DNA of 64,000 nt from Shinella daejeonensis. Its GTDB lineage: Bacteria; Pseudomonadota; Alphaproteobacteria; Rhizobiales; Rhizobiaceae. The position numbers and the translations under genes are program-made. The stretch is from contig NZ_JAHWXY010000008.1 in NCBI RefSeq assembly GCF_024281235.1, positions 1 to 64,000 on the forward strand, in the 5' to 3' direction. Of the stretch, positions 19,247 through 28,521 are shown in pieces (within the stretch, counting starts at the first letter, position 1; each line of letters starts with the position of its first letter). The notes beneath the pieces were generated by a model. It worked only from the letters and a program-made list of their open reading frames with translations, did not search any database and was not told where the DNA came from.

Positions 19247-19303
19247 CAAGGTCCCGGCCATATGTCGGGCGTTTGAGTGGAAACGAGGAGAAAGGGTGCT
19301 GCC

Positions 19304-20143
19304 ATGCCGGCATCGCGCGAGAATATCCGGGATTTCCTGCGCCGGGATCCGGCCGCCGTGCTGGTCGAGGTCACGGGCGTTGCCGGTTCCACGCCGCGCG
19401 ATGCCGATGCCTGGATGCTGGTGTCGGAAACCGCGATCTTTGCGACCATCGGCGGCGGCCAGCTCGAATATATGGCGATCGATCAGGCGCGCCGGGCGCT
19501 CAGGTCCGGCCGGGCGGCGGACCCCATGGCCGTGCCGCTCGGTCCGGAGATCGGCCAGTGCTGCGGCGGCCGGGTCGGCCTCGCCTTCACACCGGTCGAC
19601 GCGGCGCTCGCCGAACGACTGATCGCCCGCAGCGACCGGGAGATTGCGGCGCGCCCGCATGTCTACGTCTTCGGGGCCGGCCATGTCGGCGATGCGCTCG
19701 CCATGGCGCTCTCGCTTGCCCCGTTGCGGGTGGTGCTGGTCGATACGCGCGAGGACGAACTCGTCGCCTCCTGCGTGCCGAATATCGAAACCTGCCTGAC
19801 GGCGATGCCCGAGGCGGTGGTGCGCGATGCGCCCTGCGGCAGCAGCTTCGTCATCCTGACGCATGATCACGCACTGGATTTCCTGATCGCCGCCGAGGCG
19901 CTGCGGCGTGCCGATGCCGCCTATGTCGGGATGATCGGCTCGAAGACCAAGCGCGCCACCTTCCGCAACTGGCTGACCCGCGAGACAGGCCGGCCGGAAA
20001 CCTTCGAACGCCTGATCTGCCCGATCGGCGGAACGGCGGTCAAGGACAAGCGACCAAGCGTCATCGCAGCCCTTGCCGCCGCCGAGATCGTGACGGCCGC
20101 GCTGACGTTTGCCAAGGCCGGCGAGATGGTTCGATCGGGCTGA
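19304..20143 (+). CDS. xdhC: Xanthine dehydrogenase accessory protein (molybdenum cofactor maturation)
   Basis: 279 aa. XdhC binds molybdenum cofactor, promotes its sulfuration and hands it to XdhB. Seen here are the N-terminal XdhC/CoxI domain with IGQCCGGRVGLAF (candidate MoCo-ligand cysteines) and a C-terminal Rossmann domain (VYVFGAGHVGDALAMAL). The ATG at 19304 has an AGGAGAAAGGG site; a GTG nine codons upstream is less likely. Last gene of uraH-xdhABC, convergent with a LysR gene. Confidence 0.94.
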   Translation: MPASRENIRDFLRRDPAAVLVEVTGVAGSTPRDADAWMLVSETAIFATIGGGQLEYMAIDQARRALRSGRAADPMAVPLGPEIGQCCGGRVGLAFTPVDAALAERLIARSDREIAARPHVYVFGAGHVGDALAMALSLAPLRVVLVDTREDELVASCVPNIETCLTAMPEAVVRDAPCGSSFVILTHDHALDFLIAAEALRRADAAYVGMIGSKTKRATFRNWLTRETGRPETFERLICPIGGTAVKDKRPSVIAALAAAEIVTAALTFAKAGEMVRSG

Positions 20144-20188
20144 CGGCGGGGTGGAGCCGATGCTTTTCCCGCCGCGCCCGCGGCCTCG

Positions 20189-21133
20189 TCAGCTTTCGGC
20201 TTCCGCGTCCTGCGGGCCGCCGGCCAGTATGCGACCGATCAGGCGCTGGCAGCGCTCGGCCATGAAATCGATCATCAGCCGCACCTTGGGATCCTGGAAA
20301 CGCTTGTGCGGATAGATGGCGGCAAGCTGCACCGGCGTCGGCGGCGTCTCTTGCAGGATTTCCGTGAGCGTCCCGTCGTCGAGATGGTGCTTCACCTCGA
20401 ACAGCGGCTTGTTGATGATGCCGCGTCCTTCCAGCGCCCATTGGGTGAGCACGTCGCCGTCGTCGCTGTCGTAGGGGCCGCCGACCTCGAACTTGCGTGC
20501 GCCCCCGGCGGTCTGCAAGGTCCAGTAATATTCCTTCGATCCCGGATAGCGCAGCAGGAGACAGTCGTGGCGGTCGGCGATCAGCGCATCCGCGTCGGCC
20601 GGCATGCCGCGCCGCTCCAGATAGGCCGGTGCGGCGCAAAGCACCCGCTCGCAATTGAGGATGCCGCGCATGCGCAGGTTCGAATCCTCCAGCACGCCGA
20701 GCTTGAAGGCCACGTCGACGCCCTCGCTCAGGATGTCGATATTGTGGTCGGACAGGCGCAGCCGCACCTCGATATCGCGATAGCGGTCGTGGAATTCGGG
20801 AACGCCCGGCGCGATCAGCCGGCGGCCGATGCCGAGCGGCGCGGTGATGCGCAGCGAACCCTTGGGGTTGCGCGAGAGGTCGGCGATGGCCGCCTCCGCC
20901 TCGTTCACCGCCTCGATGATCTTGACCGCGCCGTCGTAGAACACCCGGCCATGTTCGGTCGGCGAAAGCTTGCGGGTCGTGCGGTTGAAAAGCCGCACGC
21001 CGAGATGCCGTTCCAGTTCCTTGACGCGGTTGCTCGCCACCGCCGGGGTGACGCGCTGATCGCGCCCGGCCGCCGAAAGGGTTCCAAGTTCGACCACGCG
21101 AACGAAGACCCGCACATTATCGAGATAGGACAT
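20189..21133 (-). CDS. LysR-family transcriptional regulator (CrgA-like)
   Basis: 314 aa from the ATG at 21133 (MSYLDNVRVFVRV), which has an AGAGGAA site; an upstream start five codons earlier is less likely. Winged HTH at residues about 1-60 (TPAVASNRVKELERHLGVRLFNRTTRKL) and a co-inducer domain afterwards with a KEYYWTLQ segment typical of the CrgA/DsdC-like group. It sits between xdhC and divergent puuD-guaD, so it is a good candidate regulator of urate formation or use; the effector is unknown. Confidence 0.88.
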   Translation of the reverse strand: MSYLDNVRVFVRVVELGTLSAAGRDQRVTPAVASNRVKELERHLGVRLFNRTTRKLSPTEHGRVFYDGAVKIIEAVNEAEAAIADLSRNPKGSLRITAPLGIGRRLIAPGVPEFHDRYRDIEVRLRLSDHNIDILSEGVDVAFKLGVLEDSNLRMRGILNCERVLCAAPAYLERRGMPADADALIADRHDCLLLRYPGSKEYYWTLQTAGGARKFEVGGPYDSDDGDVLTQWALEGRGIINKPLFEVKHHLDDGTLTEILQETPPTPVQLAAIYPHKRFQDPKVRLMIDFMAERCQRLIGRILAGGPQDAEAES

Positions 21134-21270
21134 GGGTTCCTCTACCATATCGTATTGCAGGGCACAGCCGGACCTATCTTATAGTTTTTTTTGAAAGTGT
21201 TGGGGAATCACCGGGATTTCCGTGAAAATCATCCGGTGGCAGAAGACGATGTAACGTCTGGGAGGTCTTC

Positions 21271-22512
21271 ATGTACGAATATGCCATCGCCTGGGACTGG
21301 CTGACATTCGCCATGCGCTGGCTGCATGTCATCACCGCCATCGCCTGGATCGGCTCGTCCTTCTATTTCGTCGCGCTCGATCTCGGCTTGAGAAAACATG
21401 CGGAACTGCCGCCCGGCGCCCATGGCGAGGAATGGCAGGTGCACGGCGGCGGCTTCTATCACATCCAGAAATATCTGGTCGCGCCGGACCACATGCCCGA
21501 GCATCTCATATGGTTCAAATGGGAAAGCTACGTCACCTGGCTGTCCGGTTTCGGCATGCTCTGTCTCGTCTATTACGCCGGCGCGGATCTCTATCTGATC
21601 GATCCGAATGTGCTCGACGTCTCCAAGCCGGTGGCGATCGCCATTTCGCTCGCCTCCATCGCGCTCGGCTGGATTTTCTACGACCTCATCTGCAAGTCGC
21701 CCTTCGGCAACGACAACACGCGGCTGATGGTCCTGCTCTATTTCATCCTGGTGGCGGTCGCCTGGGGCTATACGCAGTTGTTCACCGGCCGCGCCGCCTT
21801 CCTGCATCTCGGCGCCTTCACGGCGACGATCATGTCGGCCAATGTCTTCTTCATCATCATCCCGAACCAGAAGATCGTGGTGGCCGATCTCATCGCCGGC
21901 CGCACGCCCGACGCCAAATACGGCAGGATCGCCAAGCAGCGTTCGACGCATAACAATTATCTGACGCTGCCGGTCCTGTTCCTCATGCTGTCGAACCATT
22001 ATCCGCTGGCCTTCGCGACCGCTTACAACTGGATCATCGCCTCGCTCGTCTTCCTCATGGGCGTCACCATCCGCCATTACTTCAATACCCGCCACGCCAA
22101 TGCCGGCAATCCGACCTGGACCTGGCTGGTGACCGCCCTGCTCTTCGTCGCGATCATGTGGCTGTCGACGGTGCCGAAGGTGCTGACCGGCGAAGCGGAC
22201 GAGACGAGGACGAGCGCCGCGAACACGCCCTTCCTGACGGCGGAGGCCTTTCCGCAGGTGCGCGACACGGTGCTCGGCCGCTGCGCCATGTGCCATGCCC
22301 GGGAGCCCGGCTGGGAGGGGCTGATCGTGCCGCCGAAGGGCGTCGTGCTGGAAACCGATGGCGACATCGCCGACCACGCCCGCGAAATCTACCTTCAGGC
22401 CGGCCGGTCGCACGCCATGCCGCCGGCCAATGTCACCCAGATTTCCGATAACGAGCGCCGCCTGCTCGCTGCCTGGTATGAAAACGCCGTCGACGGAGGA
22501 AAAACCCGATGA
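21271..22512 (+). CDS. puuD: Urate hydroxylase PuuD (membrane, cytochrome c domain)
   Basis: 413 aa. An integral-membrane urate-oxidising enzyme unrelated to cofactor-free uricase; it forms 5-hydroxyisourate and passes electrons to a C-terminal cytochrome c domain rather than making peroxide. About eight hydrophobic helices occupy residues 10-300 (MRWLHVITAIAWIGSSFYFVALD at the first), followed by CAMCH at 338-342 and the likely haem-ligand Met in HAMPPANVTQ near 386. It overlaps guaD by 4 bp (ATGA). It fits between xdhABC and uraH, so no separate uricase is needed. Confidence 0.95.
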   Translation: MYEYAIAWDWLTFAMRWLHVITAIAWIGSSFYFVALDLGLRKHAELPPGAHGEEWQVHGGGFYHIQKYLVAPDHMPEHLIWFKWESYVTWLSGFGMLCLVYYAGADLYLIDPNVLDVSKPVAIAISLASIALGWIFYDLICKSPFGNDNTRLMVLLYFILVAVAWGYTQLFTGRAAFLHLGAFTATIMSANVFFIIIPNQKIVVADLIAGRTPDAKYGRIAKQRSTHNNYLTLPVLFLMLSNHYPLAFATAYNWIIASLVFLMGVTIRHYFNTRHANAGNPTWTWLVTALLFVAIMWLSTVPKVLTGEADETRTSAANTPFLTAEAFPQVRDTVLGRCAMCHAREPGWEGLIVPPKGVVLETDGDIADHAREIYLQAGRSHAMPPANVTQISDNERRLLAAWYENAVDGGKTR

Positions 22513-23837
22513 GCGATCTGATCATTCGCGGCCGCGTGCTGACCTTCCTGTCCGAACCGCAGGGCATCGATGATAGCGGGGCCTATCGCTACATCGAGGA
22601 CGGCGCCGTGCTGGTGCGCGACGGCAGGATCGTCGAGACGGGCGACCATGCCGACATCCTCCGGCTTGCCGGTGCGGATGCGCGGGTGGCCGATCACCGT
22701 CCGAACCTCGTTCTGCCCGGTTTCATCGACGCGCATCTGCATTTCCCGCAGACGCAGGCGATCGCCTCCTACGGCGCGCAGCTTCTCGAATGGCTGAACA
22801 CCTATATCTTCGTCGAGGAACAGCGGTTCCAGGACCCCGGGCATGCCGCGCTCGTCGCCGGCCGTTTCATGGATGAGCTGCTGGCGAACGGCACCACGAC
22901 CGCCGCCGCCTATTGCTCGGTGCACCCGCAAAGCGTCGACGCCTATTTCACGGCGGCCGAGGCGCGGGGCATGCGGATGATCGGCGGCAAGGTGATGATG
23001 GACCGCAATGCGCCCGAAGGGCTGCGCGACACGCCGCAGCAGGGTTATGACGAGACGAAGCGGCTCATCGGGACCTGGCACGGCCGCGGCCGCGCCCATT
23101 ATGCGATCAGCCCGCGCTTCGCCATCACCTCGACGCCGGAACAGCTGGAAATGAGCGGGGCGCTGGTCGCCGAGCATCCCGATTGTCATATACAGACGCA
23201 TCTGTCGGAAAACCACGACGAGATCGCCTTCGCCACCGCGCTCTATCCGGAGGCGAAGGACTATACGGATATCTACGCCCGCTACGGACTGCTGACCGAC
23301 AGGATGCTGCTTGGCCATTGCATCCATATGAGTGACAGGGAGATTTCGGTTCTGGCGGAAACCGGGGCCGTCGGCGTCTTCTGCCCGACGTCCAACCTGT
23401 TCCTCGGCTCCGGTCTGTTCGACCGTGACCGTTTCGACCGGCTCGGCGCGCGCTGGGCGGTGGCGAGCGATGTGGGGGCTGGCACCAGTTTCTCCATGCT
23501 GGAGACGATGGACGAGGCCTACAAGGTGCTGCACCTGCAAGGCCAGCGGCTGACGCCGTTCAGTTCCTTCTATCGCCTGACGCTTGGAAATGCCCGGGCG
23601 CTCGGTCTCGATGCCCATATCGGATCGCTCCATGCGGGCGCGGACGCCGATATCGTCGTTCTGGATGCGCGCGCCAAACCGGCGATGGAATTCCGCATGC
23701 GCCGGGCCGCCTCGCTTGCCGAGGAACTGTTCATTCTCCAGACGATGGGCGACGACCGCTGCGTCGCGGAAGTCTATGTCGCCGGCGCGGAGATGAAGGC
23801 GAAGACGGTGCCGGCGCGCGTTTACGAAACGGCCTGA
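22509..23837 (+). CDS. guaD: Guanine deaminase
   Basis: 442 aa amidohydrolase converting guanine to xanthine, the substrate of XdhAB. The zinc-binding motif is GFIDAHLHFPQT, followed by the family segments QTHLSENHDEIAFA, LGHCIHMSDREI and the late Asp in SDVGAGTSFSMLETMDEAYKV. Length matches bacterial GuaD. It is translationally coupled to puuD (ATGA) and its 3' end overlaps the convergent iclR gene by 16 bp. Confidence 0.94.
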   Translation: MSDLIIRGRVLTFLSEPQGIDDSGAYRYIEDGAVLVRDGRIVETGDHADILRLAGADARVADHRPNLVLPGFIDAHLHFPQTQAIASYGAQLLEWLNTYIFVEEQRFQDPGHAALVAGRFMDELLANGTTTAAAYCSVHPQSVDAYFTAAEARGMRMIGGKVMMDRNAPEGLRDTPQQGYDETKRLIGTWHGRGRAHYAISPRFAITSTPEQLEMSGALVAEHPDCHIQTHLSENHDEIAFATALYPEAKDYTDIYARYGLLTDRMLLGHCIHMSDREISVLAETGAVGVFCPTSNLFLGSGLFDRDRFDRLGARWAVASDVGAGTSFSMLETMDEAYKVLHLQGQRLTPFSSFYRLTLGNARALGLDAHIGSLHAGADADIVVLDARAKPAMEFRMRRAASLAEELFILQTMGDDRCVAEVYVAGAEMKAKTVPARVYETA

Positions 23838-24655
23838 GGCCGCCGTCCGCCCATCGCCCGGGTCAGGTCGTCGGCCGCCGTCCGGATTGCCGGGCCGAGC
23901 GTGGCGATCCGTTCGTCGGGCAGCCGCACGGCCGGTCCGGAAATCGAGATCCCGGCGATAGCCTCGCCATATTCATCGAAGATCGGCGCGGCCACGCAGC
24001 GCATGCCAAGCGTATGCTCCTCGTCGTCGATCGACCAGCCGCGCGCCCGGATCGCCGCGATGTCGGCCAGAAGGGCGGGCAGCGTATCGCAGGTCTTGCC
24101 GGTGAAGCGCTGGAGCGTGCGTCCGGAAAGCAGCGTCTCGACCCGGTCGTCCCGCCATGTCGAAAGGATCGCCTTGCCGATGCCCGAGGCGTGGATCGGG
24201 CCGCGTCGGCCGGGACGGAAGAAGGCGCGCATCGGCGCATGGCTTTCCACCTGCGAGATGAAGACCACGTCGCCCTCGTCCTCGATGGCGATATTGGCGG
24301 TCTCGCCGCAGTCTTCCATCAATTGCTTGAGAAAGGGCCGGCTGACCGTGCCGATCTTGCGGAAGCGCAGATAGGCCGTGCCGATCTCGAAGGCCTTGAC
24401 GCCGATCGTCCAGGCCCCGGTCTCCGCGTCATGCGCCACCATCCCGTGACCGGAAAGCGAGGTCAGAAGGCGATGGACGGTGGAAGGCGCCATGCCGGAG
24501 CGCTCGGCAAGATCGGTCAGCACCGCGCCGTCGGCATTGGCGACGAGTTCCAGCAGCGTCAGGCTGCGGTCCAGCACCTGCACCGAGGAGGGGGCGGCAT
24601 TCTCGCCGGCCTTGCGGCCCGGTCTGCCCCGCGTCTTTTCCCGATGCTCCGCCAT
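23822..24655 (-). CDS. IclR-family transcriptional regulator, probably of glyoxylate/allantoin use
   Basis: 277 aa. Winged HTH at residues about 25-85 (LTDLAERSGMAPSTVHRLLTSL) and a C-terminal effector domain (about 95-270) with GRRGPIHASGIGKAILS and MRCVAAPIFDEYGEAIAGISISGPAVRL. The start has a GGAGAG site. It is divergent from gcl-hyi-glxR-ttuD; the intergenic region has alternating TTCCAT/ATGGAA half-sites that suit an IclR dimer. By analogy with AllR it may respond to glyoxylate or a ureide, which is inference. Confidence 0.9.
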   Translation of the reverse strand: MAEHREKTRGRPGRKAGENAAPSSVQVLDRSLTLLELVANADGAVLTDLAERSGMAPSTVHRLLTSLSGHGMVAHDAETGAWTIGVKAFEIGTAYLRFRKIGTVSRPFLKQLMEDCGETANIAIEDEGDVVFISQVESHAPMRAFFRPGRRGPIHASGIGKAILSTWRDDRVETLLSGRTLQRFTGKTCDTLPALLADIAAIRARGWSIDDEEHTLGMRCVAAPIFDEYGEAIAGISISGPAVRLPDERIATLGPAIRTAADDLTRAMGGRRPQAVS

Positions 24656-24765
24656 CCGTCTTCTCTCCGTTGTTCCGGGATGCAGGCCCGGCCGTTCCGT
24701 TCATCGATCCGTCGCCATGGCATAGCCGTCTCGCGGCGATTATTCCAGATTCGTTGAAAATGTTT

Positions 24766-24794
24766 ATTTCCATAGAATGGAATTGATTTCCATT
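24766..24794. promoter_or_regulatory. Probable IclR-regulator operator upstream of gcl
   Basis: Three alternating half-sites: ttccat (24768-24773), atggaa (24777-24782) and ttccat (24788-24793). The last two form a perfect 19-bp inverted repeat aatggaa-ttgat-ttccatt (24776-24794); the first two form ttccat-aga-atggaa. IclR/AllR operators are of this TGGAA/TTCCA type. It lies about 60-90 bp before gcl, between divergent iclR and gcl. Confidence 0.6.
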
Positions 24795-24854
24795 TTGCTG
24801 TTGCGGTGTTGGCCGGATGCGCTAACCTCGGGGCAAGAGATGGAGGAAACCCCC

Positions 24855-26639
24855 ATGACGAAGATGCGTGCGGTCGATGCGGCAGTCCTGATTCTGGAGA
24901 GGGAGGGCGTCGAATGCGCCTTCGGCGTCCCCGGTGCCGCGATCAATCCCTTTTACTCGGCGCTGCGGGCGCGGGACACGATACGTCATGTCCTTGCCCG
25001 TCATGTCGAGGGCGCAAGCCATATGGCCGAGGGCTATACGCGGGCGAAAGCCGGCAATATCGGCGTATGCATCGGCACCTCCGGCCCGGCCGGAACGGAC
25101 ATGATCACCGGCCTCTATTCCGCCTCGGCGGATTCGATCCCGATCCTCTGCATCACCGGCCAGGCGCCGCGCGCCCGGTTGACCAAGGAGGATTTCCAGG
25201 CCGTCGACATCGCCCGGATCGCCGAGCCGGTCACCAAATGGGCCACAACCGTCATGGAGCCGGCGCTGGTCCCCTTCGTTTTCCAGAAGGCGTTCCACCT
25301 CATGCGCTCCGGCCGTCCCGGCCCGGTGCTGATCGACCTGCCGGTCGACGTCCAGCTTGCGGAAATCGAGTTCGACATCGAAACCTATGCTCCGCTTGCG
25401 CCCTATAAGCCGGCGGCGACCCGCGCCCAGGCGGAAAAGGCGCTGTCCATGCTCAACGCGGCCGAGCGGCCGCTGATCGTCGCCGGCGGCGGCATCATCA
25501 ATGCGGACGCCTCGGACCTGCTCGTCGAATTTGCCGAGATCACCGGTGTCCCGGTCATCCCGACGCTGATGGGGTGGGGCGCGATCCCCGACGACCATCC
25601 GCTGATGGCCGGCATGTGCGGCCTGCAAACCTCGCATCGCTACGGCAATGCGACGCTGCTTGCCTCCGATTTCGTCTTCGGCATCGGCAACCGCTGGGCG
25701 AACCGCCATACCGGAACGGTCGAGACCTATACCGAGGGCCGCACGTTCGTTCATGTCGATATCGAGCCGACTCAGATCGGCCGGGTCTTCGCGCCCGACT
25801 TCGGCGTTGTCTCGGATGCCGGCGCGGCGCTGAAGCTCTTCCTCGACGTCGCCACCGAATGGAAGGCGGCCGGCAGGCTCCGGGACTGGTCGGGCTGGGC
25901 GCAGGAATGCCGCGCCCGCAAGCGCACCATGCTGCGCAAGACCCATTTCGACCAGACGCCGCTGAAGCCGCAGCGCGTCTACGAGGAAATGAACAAGGCC
26001 TTCGGCCGCGACACCTGCTATGTCTCGACCATCGGTCTCAGCCAGATCGCCGGCGCGCAGTTCCTGCATGTCTACAAGCCGCGAAACTGGATCAACTGCG
26101 GCCAGGCCGGTCCGCTCGGCTGGACGCTGCCGGCTGCGCTCGGCGTTCGCGCCGCCGATCCGGATCGGCCGATCGTGGCGCTTTCCGGCGACTATGACTT
26201 CCAGTTCATGATCGAGGAACTGGCCGTCGGCGCACAGCACAAGCTGCCCTATCTGCATGTCGTCGTGAACAATTCCTACCTCGGCCTCATTCGCCAGGCC
26301 CAGCGCGGCTTCAACATGGATTTCGAGGTTTCCCTCGCCTTCGATAACATCAATGCCTCAGGGGATGCGGAGGCGGGCTATGGCGTCGACCATGTCGCCG
26401 TCGCCGAAGGGCTGGGCTGCAAGGCGATCCGCGTGCGCTCCGTCAACGAATGCCAGGACGCCTTCGCCCGCGCGATGGCGCTGATGGAGGAACACCGCGT
26501 GCCGGTGGTCATCGAGTTCATCCTCGAACGGGTCACCAATATCGCCATGGGCGCGGAGATCGATGCCGTGGTCGAATTCGAGGAACGCGCCGACAAGGAC
26601 GGGGACGCTCCCACCGCAACGCTGGCCTTGCTCGACTGA
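24855..26639 (+). CDS. gcl: Glyoxylate carboligase (tartronate-semialdehyde synthase)
   Basis: 594 aa, ThDP-dependent: two glyoxylate give tartronate semialdehyde and CO2. The segment [14 protein letters not shown] has Val where most ThDP enzymes carry the catalytic Glu, a Gcl hallmark. The ThDP/Mg motif is in [42 protein letters not shown]. The frame is open 26 codons upstream, but ATG 24855 follows GGAGG and begins [14 protein letters not shown] as expected. First gene of gcl-hyi-glxR-ttuD, receiving glyoxylate made by AllA. Confidence 0.96.
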   Translation: MTKMRAVDAAVLILEREGVECAFGVPGAAINPFYSALRARDTIRHVLARHVEGASHMAEGYTRAKAGNIGVCIGTSGPAGTDMITGLYSASADSIPILCITGQAPRARLTKEDFQAVDIARIAEPVTKWATTVMEPALVPFVFQKAFHLMRSGRPGPVLIDLPVDVQLAEIEFDIETYAPLAPYKPAATRAQAEKALSMLNAAERPLIVAGGGIINADASDLLVEFAEITGVPVIPTLMGWGAIPDDHPLMAGMCGLQTSHRYGNATLLASDFVFGIGNRWANRHTGTVETYTEGRTFVHVDIEPTQIGRVFAPDFGVVSDAGAALKLFLDVATEWKAAGRLRDWSGWAQECRARKRTMLRKTHFDQTPLKPQRVYEEMNKAFGRDTCYVSTIGLSQIAGAQFLHVYKPRNWINCGQAGPLGWTLPAALGVRAADPDRPIVALSGDYDFQFMIEELAVGAQHKLPYLHVVVNNSYLGLIRQAQRGFNMDFEVSLAFDNINASGDAEAGYGVDHVAVAEGLGCKAIRVRSVNECQDAFARAMALMEEHRVPVVIEFILERVTNIAMGAEIDAVVEFEERADKDGDAPTATLALLD

Positions 26640-26659
26640 CGGCCGGACAGGAGAAAGAC

Positions 26660-27475
26660 ATGCCGAAATTCGCGGCCAATCTCACCATGCTTTTCACCGA
26701 AGCGCCGTTTGCGGAGCGTTTCGCGCTTGCCGCCGAAGCCGGCTTCAAAGGGGTGGAATATCTCTTCCCCTATGATTTCGACAAGGCGGCGCTGCGGCAG
26801 GCGCTCGACGACAACGGTCTTGAGCAGGTGCTGCACAATCTGCCGGCCGGCGACTGGGCGGCGGGCGAGCGCGGCATCGCGATCCTGCCCGACAGGACCG
26901 AGGAGTTCCGCCACGGCGTCGCGCTGGCGGCCGACTATGCCGCAGCGCTCGGCTGCGCCCAGGTCAACTGCCTCTCCGGCATCGTGCCGGAAGGCGTGGA
27001 TGCGGCGATATTGCGCGCGACCTTCGTCGAGAACCTCGCTTACGCCGCCGCCGAACTTAGCCGGCACGGCATCCGTCTGCTGATCGAGCCGATCAACCGT
27101 TTCGATATTCCGGGTTTCTATCTGAACACCGTCGAACAGGCGGCCGGGATCATCCGCGAGGTCGGTGGCGACAACCTGTTCATTCAGTACGACCTCTATC
27201 ACCAGCAGCGCACCGGCGGCGAACTGCTGGGCACGTTCGAACGTCACCGCGGTGACATCGCCCATATACAATTGGCCGACAATCCCGGCCGCCACGAGCC
27301 CGGCACCGGTGAGATCGCCTGGCCTTTCGTTTTCGCACGGCTCGCCGCGCTCGGCTACGACGGCTGGATCGGCTGCGAATACAAACCCCGCACCACCACG
27401 GCGGAAGGGCTCGGCTGGTTCGCCGGCGCGGACCGGCGCGACAGCGGCGCGGATATCATCGAGATGAGGAACTAG
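26660..27475 (+). CDS. hyi: Hydroxypyruvate isomerase
   Basis: 271 aa TIM-barrel protein that interconverts hydroxypyruvate and tartronate semialdehyde. Recognised by PKFAANLTMLFTEAPFAERFALAAEAGFKGVEYLFPYD, LLIEPINRFDIPGFYLNTV and GRHEPGTGEIAWPFVF, with metal-ligand Glu/Asp/His residues in these segments. ATG 26660 has an AGGAGAAAG site 20 bp after gcl. It ends 5 bp before glxR. Confidence 0.94.
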   Translation: MPKFAANLTMLFTEAPFAERFALAAEAGFKGVEYLFPYDFDKAALRQALDDNGLEQVLHNLPAGDWAAGERGIAILPDRTEEFRHGVALAADYAAALGCAQVNCLSGIVPEGVDAAILRATFVENLAYAAAELSRHGIRLLIEPINRFDIPGFYLNTVEQAAGIIREVGGDNLFIQYDLYHQQRTGGELLGTFERHRGDIAHIQLADNPGRHEPGTGEIAWPFVFARLAALGYDGWIGCEYKPRTTTAEGLGWFAGADRRDSGADIIEMRN

Positions 27476-27480
27476 AGACC

Positions 27481-28365
27481 ATGGCGAGAATCGGATTCAT
27501 CGGCCTCGGCATCATGGGGACGCCGATGGCGCGTCATCTTCAGAATGCGGGCCACACGATCATCACCTCGAAATTCGTCGTCCCGCCGCGACAGGAACTG
27601 GTCGACAACGGCCTGCAAATCGTCGAGACGCCGAGGCTGCTTGCCGAAACCGTCGACACGATCATCCTGATGCTGCCGGACACGCCGGAAGTGCAGGACG
27701 TGCTCTTCGGTGAGAACGGCGTCGCCTATGGTCTTTCGGCCGGCAAGCTGGTCATCGACATGAGTTCGATCTCGCCGATCGAAACGAAGGCGTTCGCCGG
27801 CAGGGTCCGCGAGACCGGCGCCGAATATATCGACGCGCCGGTGTCCGGCGGCGAGGTCGGCGCGAGGAACGCCTCGCTCTCGATCATGGCCGGCGGCGCG
27901 CAGGAAAGCTTCGACCGCGCGTTGCCGCTCCTCCGGCTCATGGGCAAGAATATCACGCTGGTCGGGGATTGCGGCGACGGCCAGGTGACGAAAGTCGCCA
28001 ACCAGATCATCGTCGCCCTGACGATCGAGGCGGTGTCCGAGGCGCTGGTCTTCGCCTCCAAGGCCGGGGCCGATCCCGCCCGCGTTCGCGCCGCGCTGAT
28101 GGGCGGCTTTGCCTCCTCCCGTATTCTCGAAGTGCATGGCGAACGCATGATCAACCGCACCTTCGAGCCGGGTTTTCGCATCTCGCTGCACCAGAAGGAC
28201 CTGAATCTGGCGCTTCAGGGCGCAAAGGCGCTCGGCGTCGCCCTGCCGAACACCGCCATGACGCAGGAGCTGTTCAATTCCTGCGCCGCGCATGGCGATA
28301 GCGGGCTCGATCATTCCGGTCTCGTCACGGCGCTCGAGCGCATGGCGAACCACGCCGTCGCATGA
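27481..28365 (+). CDS. glxR: Tartronate semialdehyde reductase (2-hydroxy-3-oxopropionate reductase)
   Basis: 294 aa beta-hydroxyacid dehydrogenase reducing tartronate semialdehyde to D-glycerate. The NAD-binding motif is GFIGLGIMGTPMARHLQNAGH; the substrate motif is DAPVSGGEVGARNASLSIMAGG; the catalytic Lys is in DGQVTKVANQIIVALTIEAVSEAL. It follows hyi with 5 bp spacing. Confidence 0.94.
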   Translation: MARIGFIGLGIMGTPMARHLQNAGHTIITSKFVVPPRQELVDNGLQIVETPRLLAETVDTIILMLPDTPEVQDVLFGENGVAYGLSAGKLVIDMSSISPIETKAFAGRVRETGAEYIDAPVSGGEVGARNASLSIMAGGAQESFDRALPLLRLMGKNITLVGDCGDGQVTKVANQIIVALTIEAVSEALVFASKAGADPARVRAALMGGFASSRILEVHGERMINRTFEPGFRISLHQKDLNLALQGAKALGVALPNTAMTQELFNSCAAHGDSGLDHSGLVTALERMANHAVA

Positions 28366-28370
28366 CGGCG

Positions 28371-28410
28371 GGCCGGGCGGGGAGGGGAGCCCCGTCCGGC
28401 CAGGTTTTCC
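28371..28410 (+). terminator. GC-rich hairpin between glxR and the glycerate kinase gene
   Basis: 12-bp stem ggccgggcgggg (28371-28382) / ccccgtccggcc (28390-28401), one G-T pair, 7-base loop, followed by aggttttcc. It could stop or slow transcription from gcl-hyi-glxR before ttuD; the T tract is short. Confidence 0.5.
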
Positions 28411-28521
28411 AGCCGATCGGAAGGCGATGCCTCTTGTTTCTTCCGCTCATCGGGGAGAAAGTGCCGGCCGCGAACGGGGGCCGCCGCCATGCCGTTCGCG
28501 ACGTTGTACCGGAGGAAACCC

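Noticed and set aside
15332-19870. Long minus-strand open frames opposite xdhA, xdhB and xdhC (about 670-800 codons)
   Set aside because: Low-complexity His/Arg/Asp composition, no recognisable domain, fully antisense to well-identified xanthine dehydrogenase genes.
23822-23837. 16-bp convergent overlap of guaD and iclR
   Set aside because: Real but ordinary: both C-termini match family lengths and short tail-to-tail overlaps are common.
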